Source: Mesorhizobium sp. 1M-11 (GTDB lineage: Bacteria; Pseudomonadota; Alphaproteobacteria; Rhizobiales; Rhizobiaceae). Taken from it: a DNA stretch of 64,000 nucleotides. The DNA is taken from assembly GCF_001303895.1 (NCBI RefSeq), contig NZ_LJSD01000074.1:124001-188000 (forward strand). The letters run 5' to 3'. The notes below the pieces were generated by a model. The model made no database searches, was not told the origin of the DNA, and worked only from the letters and a program-made list of their open reading frames with translations. Of this stretch, positions 31,944 to 38,401 are shown in pieces. How positions within the stretch are numbered: position 1 is the stretch's first letter; each line of letters opens with the position of its first letter. The position numbers and the translations under genes are program-made.

Positions 31944-32249
31944 TCAGTGAGCCTCATGCCGCTTGCGGGTTGCCGCAGCCTTTTTGGCCGATGCGGAGCG
32001 TTCGCTGGCGGGGCGCCGGGCTGCGGCGCGGCCGCCAAGTCGTCCGCCTTTCTTAGCGGCGACATTGGTGTCGGGATCGCCGCGACCGGAGCCTGATTTG
32101 TTGCCACCGCCGGATTCCTTGTTGACGGTGGCCCAGGCCCGGCGCTCGGCTTCATCGTTCGAGACGCCGCGTTCCTTGTAACCTTCCTCGATATGCTCGG
32201 CCTTGCGCTTCTGCTTGTCGGTGTATTTGTCTTTGTCGCCACGGGGCAT
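31944..32249 (-). CDS. Small basic protein of the so-called plasmid stabilisation type
   Basis: A 101-residue basic protein: PRGDKDKYTDKQKRKAEHIE, then AERRAWATVNKESGGGNKSG, then an Arg/Ala/Lys-rich tail (ASAKKAAATRKRHEAH). Homologs are often labelled plasmid stabilisation protein without evidence of that function. The basic tail suggests nucleic acid binding. AAGGAGG lies 6 nt before the ATG. Confidence 0.75.
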   Translation of the reverse strand: MPRGDKDKYTDKQKRKAEHIEEGYKERGVSNDEAERRAWATVNKESGGGNKSGSGRGDPDTNVAAKKGGRLGGRAAARRPASERSASAKKAAATRKRHEAH

Positions 32250-32297
32250 GTTGGCCTCCTTCGCAGGCTTGTTCCGTTTCACGGGTTGTCCTCGGCC

Positions 32298-32322
32298 AAC
32301 GTCACGGTCCCGGGACAGTTCC
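32298..32322 (-). promoter_or_regulatory. EcfG/RpoE2-type promoter (32249-30958 unit)
   Basis: Minus strand GGAAC, 17 nt, GTT, 49 bp upstream of the basic protein gene. Confidence 0.68.
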
Positions 32323-32337
32323 GAAAAGTTCAAAACG

Positions 32338-32362
32338 GGAACCGGTCCTTGCCGAATGGGTT
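32338..32362 (+). promoter_or_regulatory. EcfG/RpoE2-type promoter (topoisomerase IB gene)
   Basis: GGAAC at 32338-32342, 17 nt, GTT at 32360-32362, 23 bp before the TTG start of the topoisomerase gene. Divergent from 32298-32322. Confidence 0.7.
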
Positions 32363-32385
32363 GCTGTCCTCGAAGGAGGCATCCC

Positions 32386-33465
32386 TTGGACAACGCGGTT
32401 GGAGCAAACGACGCGCCGCATGATGGCGCGGAAGCGGCCCATGCGATTTCGCTCAGATATGTTGCCGATGGCGAACCTGGCATTTACCGCCGCCGCGCAG
32501 GGCGAGGGTTCCGCTATCTCGACGCGCAAGGCGGGAAGGTCGCCGGCTTGGTCAATCGTGCGCGCATTCGTGCGCTTGCTATACCGCCGGCCTGGACGGA
32601 CGTCTGGATATGCGCCGACAATACGGGGCATATCCAGGCAATGGGCCGGGATACCCGCGGACGCCGGCAGTATCTTTACCATCGCGACTGGCTTCGCATG
32701 CGAGACGAAGCCAAGTTTTCAAGCTTGATTCCCTTTGCGCGAGCACTGCCGGCAATGCGCCTGCAGGTCGATTCCGATCTGCGCAGGCATGGATTGCCGA
32801 GGGAGCGCGTGCTGGCGGTGGTCGTCTGGCTGCTCGACAACACCTTGATAAGGATCGGCAATCCGGCCTACGCAAGAGAGAACGGCAGTTTCGGCCTGAC
32901 GACGTTGCGGGACAAACACGTCGATATCGTCGGCTCGACCTTGCGTTTTGTCTTCAAGGGCAAGTCTGGCAAGGAATGGAGGCTGAAACTGGCCGACCGG
33001 CGTATCGCAGCCATCGTTCGTCATACCCAGGACCTGCCGGGCCAGACTCTGTTTCAGTATCTGGACGAGGGCGGGGATCGGGCCTCGGTGACGTCGCATG
33101 CCGTCAACGCCTATATCGGCGACATTTGCGGCTTCAGCTCAAAGCACTTCAGGACCTGGGGCGCCACGGTGCAGGCCTTGTCCCTGTTCGCGCAGACGCC
33201 CTTGCCTGAAACCAAGAAAAGGATGGCCGAACTCCGCAACAGCATCATCGACAAGGTAGCCGCAGCGCTTGGCAATACGCGTGCTGTCTGCCGCTCCGGC
33301 TACATCCATCCCCAGATCATCGCGTCATGGGAAAGCGGACAGTTGCCGGCGGAATTGAAGGCGGTGGGTCCGGTTAGGAGGAAGGAATTTCTCGACAACG
33401 ACGAAGTCCGTACGCTGGAGTGGCTGATGCTGGTCGAGGAAGGCAGCGGCGCCGGCAAGCGTTGA
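32386..33465 (+). CDS. DNA topoisomerase IB (poxvirus-like)
   Basis: A 359-residue type IB topoisomerase that relaxes supercoils through a 3'-phosphotyrosine. The N-terminal domain has RALAIPPAWTDVWICADNTG and GRRQYLYHRDW. The catalytic set includes an Arg in the TLIRIGNPAYA region, a Lys in FKGKSGKEW, FSSKHFRTWGATV and nucleophile Y306 in SGYIHP. The start is TTG at 32386, chosen because AAGGAGG lies 8 nt upstream and there is no suitable ATG. It belongs to the stress island, divergent from the SDR unit. Confidence 0.9.
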   Translation: MDNAVGANDAPHDGAEAAHAISLRYVADGEPGIYRRRAGRGFRYLDAQGGKVAGLVNRARIRALAIPPAWTDVWICADNTGHIQAMGRDTRGRRQYLYHRDWLRMRDEAKFSSLIPFARALPAMRLQVDSDLRRHGLPRERVLAVVVWLLDNTLIRIGNPAYARENGSFGLTTLRDKHVDIVGSTLRFVFKGKSGKEWRLKLADRRIAAIVRHTQDLPGQTLFQYLDEGGDRASVTSHAVNAYIGDICGFSSKHFRTWGATVQALSLFAQTPLPETKKRMAELRNSIIDKVAAALGNTRAVCRSGYIHPQIIASWESGQLPAELKAVGPVRRKEFLDNDEVRTLEWLMLVEEGSGAGKR

Positions 33466-33682
33466 GGGGCCTTACTGCTGCGAAATACTCAAGCTCAGTT
33501 GCGACCGGAGACCACGGCGAACCAGCCAGCCCGGTGCGAGGGAAGTCGGCGGCTTGCCGGGCTGGCTGCAAAGCGACGTCCGCTTTGGCTGGTGCTCCGA
33601 GGGACGGGAAACGCCAGCACTTGGCAAAACATCTGGTGCAGGCCGGGGTTCCAGATTTCTGCAGGCAGGATACGCGTCCGGC

Positions 33683-34795
33683 TCAGCGGATGCCGGCTTC
33701 TCCCGTCGGCACGGGCAGAAAGAGATGGACGGTGGTTCCCTCGCCAACCTGACTTTCGATCTGGACATGGCCACCCGATTGCCGGGCAAACTCATACACC
33801 TGGCTGAGGCCCAGCCCGGTTCCCTGTTCCTGCCCTTTGGTGGTGAAGAACGGCTCCATGACATGGGCAAGGATCTCGCCGGTCATGCCGCAGCCAGTGT
33901 CTGCCACGGAAATTCTGACAAAGGGAGCGACATTGCCTTTCTCGTCCGATGGCTGCTCCATACCGCCGGCAGTGGCTATGAAAAGCCTGCCCCGTCCTGC
34001 CATCGCATCCCTGGCATTGATGGCGAGGTTGAGGATGGCGATGTCGAACTGGTCGCCATCGACGCGCATGGCTTCCACGCGGGGATCGAGATCGGTTTTC
34101 ACCTCGATGCCTTTGCCCAGCGTCTGTCCAAGCAGATCGGCAAGCGAAACGATCCGTTCGTTGGGATCGACTGATTCCACGCCCAGGGATCGACCTTTCG
34201 CAAAGGACAGCAGCCGCTGTGCGAGGGCTGCGCCATTATGGGTGCGACCGAGCATCTCTTCGATCAATGTTGCTGCTTTCGGGTCGATGTCGCCGAGGTG
34301 CCGCTGCAGCACCCTGAGGCCGGACTCCAGCACGGCGGCCAGGTTGCTGAAGTCATGCGCAACGCTGGCGGCAAGCCGCCCCGTAGCCTCGAGTTTCAAG
34401 GCTCGTCGCCGACGAGCCTTCTCGGCCCTCCGCTCTGAAACATCGCGCAGCCGCACCAGCATGGCCGGCATGCCGGCCCACGTGGTTTGGGCTATCCGCA
34501 GCTCGGCCGGGATACCGGGTCGGTCCGGATTGTGGATGATGATCTCGCTGCCGCTTCCGTTTGCGACGGGGAAGCCGAACATGGCCAGAAGCAGGTCGTC
34601 TGGCTGGCAGCCGAACATCCGACAGGCAACGGCATTTGCGAAAAGGATCATACCGTTGGCGTCGACAACCAGAATGCCGTCGCGGGTGTTCTGATGCGCT
34701 GGCCTGTTCTGCCCGCGAGGTCGCCGAAAACCGGGCAATGGGCGCTCGGAAGGCGAAGCATGCATTGCGTGGCAATCGCCTGTGGCAACCCTCAT
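33683..34795 (-). CDS. PAS-domain sensor histidine kinase
   Basis: A 370-residue soluble kinase. A PAS domain covers residues ~35-125 (DGILVVDANGMILFANAVAC). The HisKA H-box is AASVAHDFSN, and the HATPase domain has NLAINARDAM (N box), ADTGCGMTGE (G1) and GTGLGLSQVYEF (G2). No membrane helix or receiver domain. The ATG overlaps the stop of a KaiB-like gene (ATGA), so they are translated together. The KaiB fold and kinase arrangement resembles the cyanobacterial clock kinase SasA split into two genes. Confidence 0.88.
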   Translation of the reverse strand: MRVATGDCHAMHASPSERPLPGFRRPRGQNRPAHQNTRDGILVVDANGMILFANAVACRMFGCQPDDLLLAMFGFPVANGSGSEIIIHNPDRPGIPAELRIAQTTWAGMPAMLVRLRDVSERRAEKARRRRALKLEATGRLAASVAHDFSNLAAVLESGLRVLQRHLGDIDPKAATLIEEMLGRTHNGAALAQRLLSFAKGRSLGVESVDPNERIVSLADLLGQTLGKGIEVKTDLDPRVEAMRVDGDQFDIAILNLAINARDAMAGRGRLFIATAGGMEQPSDEKGNVAPFVRISVADTGCGMTGEILAHVMEPFFTTKGQEQGTGLGLSQVYEFARQSGGHVQIESQVGEGTTVHLFLPVPTGEAGIR

Positions 34796-35097
34796 GAGGT
34801 GGCTCCTATCCCAAGCAAATCGAAGTGACCGAGGACGTCCTCGGGAGCGCCGAGATATCCGACCAGTCGTCGCGGCGGCGACTGCGTGTCATCGCTCAGC
34901 GTTGGCGCTGCAAGGATACCGGCGCTTCGAGCGGCGTGCCGATCCTCGAGAATATCGATCACCTCGATCTCGATCCGGGACCCCAGCCGCTGCAGGATCA
35001 TATGCCTGCATTCGAGCGCGGTTTGCATGGCGGGGCTATCGCCCGCGACATAGAGCCGAAGCCGAACCGGGGCGTCGGCGCGAAGTTTCCTGGTCAT
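34792..35097 (-). CDS. KaiB-like thioredoxin-fold protein
   Basis: A 101-residue KaiB-family protein: VRLRLYVAGDSPAMQTALEC, IEIEVIDILEDRHAARSAGI, LAAPTLSDDTQSPPRRLVGY, LGAPEDVLGHF. The LYVAGDSP start and the APTL segment are the family hallmarks. No kaiC or kaiA is in the window. Coupled directly to a histidine kinase gene, it probably works as a sensor or adaptor for that kinase rather than as a clock part; this is inference. Confidence 0.82.
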   Translation of the reverse strand: MTRKLRADAPVRLRLYVAGDSPAMQTALECRHMILQRLGSRIEIEVIDILEDRHAARSAGILAAPTLSDDTQSPPRRLVGYLGAPEDVLGHFDLLGIGATS

Positions 35098-35161
35098 GTC
35101 TCACGCCTGTAGAGTTTGGCGTGGCAACGGCGCTACGCCCTCGAAAGTCCAGTCGTCGACA

Positions 35162-35250
35162 ACAGCGTTTCCGCTTTTCGCGGAGACGCTGTAACTGCTG
35201 TTACGCAATTCCGGACACAAAACCGCTGCGCGCTTTTGCTGGAATTGCCT
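35162..35250. repeat. Dispersed palindromic repeat, copy 5 (diverged)
   Basis: About 89 bp: ACAGCGTTTCCGCTTTTCGC, GGAGACGCTGT, GCAATTCCGGACACAAAACC and CTGGAATTGCC. Compensating changes keep the hairpin (ACAGCG/CGCTGT instead of AGAGCG/CGCTCT). Confidence 0.8.
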
Positions 35251-35357
35251 GGGCATCTTCCGGGCTGGCGCGTGACCTGTCCGACCGGACGTGCGGCGCG
35301 CTCTGATAGCGAAAACTCGCCTGGATTGATCGGAAGCCTTAAAAGCACTTCAAACCG

Positions 35358-35389
35358 CACCTTGTGTGTTCTTGTAGACAGACAAGGTG
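35358..35389. promoter_or_regulatory. Inverted repeat upstream of the Crp/Fnr gene
   Basis: CACCTTGT (35358-35365) and ACAAGGTG (35382-35389), perfect 8-bp arms separated by 16 nt, ~85 bp before the regulator start. Could be an operator or an RNA hairpin; no T run follows. Confidence 0.35.
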
Positions 35390-35474
35390 GAGCCCGTCTG
35401 CATACTAGTGAACATATCTCGGCTTTTCGGGCAGACCTTTGATGGAGACCAGCGCAAGAAGGGACACGTCGACC

Positions 35475-36218
35475 ATGCAGGTGTCGTTCGAAGAGCTCGA
35501 CAACAATCTTTTGCGCGCGCTGAAGCCGGAAGATTGGGCAGTGCTCCAGCCCCATCTGGAAGACTGGTCCGGGCATTCCGGGCTGCTGATACACGAACCT
35601 GGTGATACTGTCCGCCACGCCTATTTTCCGCGCGCCGAAAGCCTGATTTCCTATTTTGTCGATCTCAGCGACGGCCAGGGCATCGAAACGGTGCTGGTGG
35701 GACGCGAAGGCGCGGTTGGCGGAATCGTCAGCCAGGGAAAATTGCCGGCCTACGCCAGAGCCGTTGTCCAGGTCGGTGGCTCATTCTGGCGGATCGATCT
35801 GGCGGAGCTCGAGGAGGCGAAATCCCGTTCGCCGACCCTGCGGCACCTGTTCGCGCGCTATGCGGATTGTCTGCTGGCTCAGATATTCCAGTCGGTCGCC
35901 TGCAATGCCGCCCATTCGATCGAACAGCGCACGGCCAAATGGCTGCTGGCGGCCATGGATCGGACCGGCAGGCACGATCTGTTGCTGACGCAGGAACAGC
36001 TTGCGGCCATGCTCGGCGTGGGTCGCAGCTATCTGAGCCGCGTCTTCCGGCAATTGCGGGATGACGGTGTCATCGAGACGAGGCGCGGTCGCATCATCGT
36101 GCACAAAACGAGCCGGCTTCGTTCAATCGCCTGCGAATGCAATGCCGCCGTCAGTCGGCATTTCGAGGCCGTCTTGAAGGGGGTCTATCCCAATGGCCAG
36201 AAGAATGCGGAGAAATGA
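35475..36218 (+). CDS. Crp/Fnr family transcriptional regulator
   Basis: A 247-residue regulator. Residues ~20-130 are a cyclic-nucleotide-binding-like domain (GDTVRHAYFPRAESLISYFV, ETVLVGREGAVGGIVSQGKL). The C-terminal helix-turn-helix is TQEQLAAMLGVGRSYLSRVF. There is no N-terminal Cys cluster for an Fe-S centre and no evident cAMP-binding set, so the signal is unknown; this subfamily is common in rhizobia. I chose the ATG before QVSFEELDNN, with AGAAGGGA upstream; an ATG 33 bp earlier lacks a ribosome site. Confidence 0.85.
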   Translation: MQVSFEELDNNLLRALKPEDWAVLQPHLEDWSGHSGLLIHEPGDTVRHAYFPRAESLISYFVDLSDGQGIETVLVGREGAVGGIVSQGKLPAYARAVVQVGGSFWRIDLAELEEAKSRSPTLRHLFARYADCLLAQIFQSVACNAAHSIEQRTAKWLLAAMDRTGRHDLLLTQEQLAAMLGVGRSYLSRVFRQLRDDGVIETRRGRIIVHKTSRLRSIACECNAAVSRHFEAVLKGVYPNGQKNAEK

Positions 36219-36246
36219 GCGTGTCGAGTTGCCGTTGCAGATTTTT

Positions 36247-36271
36247 GGAACGGGACTGTTCTGCCGGAATT
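36247..36271 (+). promoter_or_regulatory. EcfG/RpoE2-type promoter candidate (second DUF982 gene)
   Basis: GGAAC at 36247-36251, 18 nt, TT at 36270-36271, 72 bp before the DUF982 start. The -10 is ATT. Confidence 0.45.
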
Positions 36272-36343
36272 CTAAGACTGGTCTGAATTGTCCCTTGAAG
36301 GGAATTTCGGAGACGAGGCGAGATCAAACCAAAATCGGAGAGG

Positions 36344-36724
36344 ATGATGCCACCATTCAAAGCGGTGATCTTTCGCACGACACGGGACTATAAGCTCCCG
36401 ATCACGACCTTGTATGATGTGGAAAGAGCAATGGGCATGTCGTGGCCGGACAAATCGGCTGACAGCTATCGCAGCGCCGCTTGCATTCTCGAACAGGCCA
36501 AGCTGGGATGGTGCAGCCCGCGCGCCGCTTTCGAGGCCTTTGTGCTTGCAGCCCGGGAACAAGGGCGGATCGTCGAGTGCCGGAGGCTGAAGGATCGCGT
36601 TGCGCGTGAACTGGCTTCCATCGAGCCAGAAGCAATCAGGCCGGAGCGCACGACTTCATCGTTCGGACTCCGAAGGCGAGTTCGTGCCGCCACACCAGTT
36701 CCGGCGCGCGCGCGTCCTTATTGA
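36344..36724 (+). CDS. DUF982 protein (second copy)
   Basis: A 126-residue DUF982 protein: FRTTRDYKLPITTLYDVERA, MSWPDKSADSYRSAACILEQ, GWCSPRAAFEAFVLAAREQG. The core aligns by eye with the 17313 gene product (MSWPDK versus RSWPDK, CSPRAAFxAF). A ~35-residue basic tail is extra. GGAGAGG is the ribosome site; two adjacent ATGs are possible starts. Confidence 0.82.
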   Translation: MMPPFKAVIFRTTRDYKLPITTLYDVERAMGMSWPDKSADSYRSAACILEQAKLGWCSPRAAFEAFVLAAREQGRIVECRRLKDRVARELASIEPEAIRPERTTSSFGLRRRVRAATPVPARARPY

Positions 36725-36863
36725 GAGGTGTGAGCGCGGGGGCTGTGGCGGCGAGCATTGTGGTTTGAAAAACGCGATAGCCGCCAAAAGCAGGTTTGTT
36801 GCCGACTCGACTGCGGGGAACGTTGCCTCCCTCGAGATTCCAGCTTGCTGAATCGGTAAATAT

Positions 36864-36888
36864 GGAACCGGCTGCCGGTGGGGTTGTT
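36864..36888 (+). promoter_or_regulatory. EcfG/RpoE2-type promoter (36915 gene)
   Basis: GGAAC at 36864-36868, 17 nt, GTT at 36886-36888, 26 bp before the ATG. Confidence 0.68.
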
Positions 36889-36914
36889 CTGTATTTGTAT
36901 GAAAGGAGAAGCCG

Positions 36915-37307
36915 ATGCGTATCTTGACGCTGGTTGCGGCCCTTTCCGTGATGGCCGCCGCTTCACCGGCAATGGCACAGGAGCCGGAACAACAGCTACC
37001 CGGACAGCAGACTCCGGATCAGTCGCCGCAGCCATCCGTGCCGATGCCAGGCCTGTCGCCCGACCAGGAGGTCACGGCAATCAATATCGTCAGGGTCGAA
37101 GAGTTGCCGCAACCGGCCAGGGCCGAGGTGGAAACCAAACTGAACGACACCAGCGCGGACGATCTGCGTGAGCTGCAGACATCGATCCAGGCTTCGCCGG
37201 TGGCGGTGATGATGCTGGCCCAGAACGGGCTCGATCCAACGCAGGTGGTGGCGGCAACCATAGACCAGTCCGGGACGCTCACCCTGGTCATCCAGGAAAC
37301 GGCCTGA
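36915..37307 (+). CDS. Secreted protein of unknown function
   Basis: A 130-residue protein with signal peptide MRILTLVAALSVMAAASPAM, cleavage near AMA-Q. A Gln/Pro-rich linker (EPEQQLPGQQTPDQSPQPS) precedes a helical domain (EDLPQ-like VEELPQPARAEVETKLNDTS, DLRELQTSIQ). No family recognised. AAAGGAGAAGCCG precedes the ATG. Last member of the stress island on this side. Confidence 0.75.
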   Translation: MRILTLVAALSVMAAASPAMAQEPEQQLPGQQTPDQSPQPSVPMPGLSPDQEVTAINIVRVEELPQPARAEVETKLNDTSADDLRELQTSIQASPVAVMMLAQNGLDPTQVVAATIDQSGTLTLVIQETA

Positions 37308-37339
37308 CAACTTGTGGCCATGCTCGGCTGCGAGAGGAC

Positions 37340-38215
37340 TTAGCGGTCAGTGTCCAACTGTTCGATGACCTTCGCGTCGCCGACATCGGTGAGCACCGTC
37401 TCGACCTCTTCGTCGTCGACGCCGAGATAGGCGGCAATCACTCTGGGATCGGCGCGCACAAAGGCGGGATCGCCGTCGGAGATCTTGCGGCCATATTCCA
37501 GCACGACGATGTGGTCGGAGATCTGCATCACCACCGACATGTCGTGCTCGATCAGCAGGATCGATGTGTCGTTGTTGCTGCGGATATCCATCAGCAGTTC
37601 GTTGAGCGCCAGCGACTCCTTCGGGTTGAGGCCGGCGGCAGGCTCGTCGAGGCAGAGCAGCTCCGGACCAGTGCACATGGCGCGCACGATTTCGAGCCGG
37701 CGCTGCGCACCATAGGGCAGGTCGCCGGCAGGGTCGTCGGCGCGGTCCATGAGGTCGGCCTTTTCCAGCCAGTACTGCGCTAACTCCACCGATTCCGCGG
37801 AAGCCCGGCGATAGCTGCCGATGCCGAACAGCCCCAGGATGAGGAAGCCCGAAGCCTGCATCAGCTTGTTGTGCTGGGCAACCAGCATGTTTTCCAGCAC
37901 CGTGAGTCCAGGAAACAGCCGGATGTTCTGGAAGGTGCGGGCGACCTTGGCCTTGGCCGTGATCTGGAAATCCGGCATGCGCTCCAGCAGGAACTCCGAG
38001 CCATCCTGCCCGGTGAAATGGATCATGCCTTCCGTCGGCTTGTAGAAACCGGTGATGCAGTTGAACACGGTCGTCTTGCCGGCGCCGTTCGGGCCGATGA
38101 GCGCGGTGATCTCGCCGCGTCGAGCCTCGAAAGACAGGTCGCCGATGGCGACAAGGCCGCCAAATTCCATGGTCAGATGCTGGACTTGAAGGAGGGGTTT
38201 ATCCATCGGGGGCAT
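37340..38215 (-). CDS. livG: Branched-chain amino acid ABC transporter ATP-binding protein (LivG type)
   Basis: A 291-residue ABC ATPase of the LivG subfamily. Walker A GPNGAGKTT, Q-loop region ARTFQNIRLFPGLTVLENML, signature-like PYGAQRRLEIVRA (replacing LSGGQ), Walker B ELLCLDEPAAGLNP and switch His in LIEHDMS. The C-terminus has a ~35-residue acidic extension. No livF, livH, livM or binding-protein gene adjoins it, so it must pair with components encoded elsewhere. The start has GGAG only 3 nt upstream, so it could shift by a few codons. Confidence 0.88.
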   Translation of the reverse strand: MPPMDKPLLQVQHLTMEFGGLVAIGDLSFEARRGEITALIGPNGAGKTTVFNCITGFYKPTEGMIHFTGQDGSEFLLERMPDFQITAKAKVARTFQNIRLFPGLTVLENMLVAQHNKLMQASGFLILGLFGIGSYRRASAESVELAQYWLEKADLMDRADDPAGDLPYGAQRRLEIVRAMCTGPELLCLDEPAAGLNPKESLALNELLMDIRSNNDTSILLIEHDMSVVMQISDHIVVLEYGRKISDGDPAFVRADPRVIAAYLGVDDEEVETVLTDVGDAKVIEQLDTDR

Positions 38216-38243
38216 GCTCTCCACTAAGGCCCCTAAGGTCGGG

Positions 38244-38268
38244 AATGCATGAGCGGCCGATCGGTTCC
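38244..38268 (-). promoter_or_regulatory. Weak EcfG/RpoE2-type match upstream of livG
   Basis: Minus strand GGAAC-N18-TT (ATT), 29 bp upstream of the livG start. It lies outside the main stress island and may be fortuitous. Confidence 0.3.
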
Positions 38269-38401
38269 GCAAGTTTTCAGTTGGCCTCTTCCAGTTCTGC
38301 CTGCTCGCTGTGGAGAAACACCGCCGCCTGGCCAACAGCATGGCGGCCTTTTGCGCACTTCAATATGGTGCGCCGACTCAACGGCTGGAGACGGGTAACG
38401 C

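Larger units (their letters stand above)
35098..35474. other. Divergent gap between kaiB-like and Crp/Fnr genes
   Basis: A 377-bp region. It contains palindromic repeat copy 5 (35162-35250) and an inverted repeat at 35358-35389. I found no EcfG-type site and no convincing ORF. Confidence 0.5.

Noticed and set aside
31944..32249. Evidence for an integrated plasmid from the plasmid stabilisation label
   Set aside because: No replication, partition or transfer genes are near; the label for this small basic family is historical.
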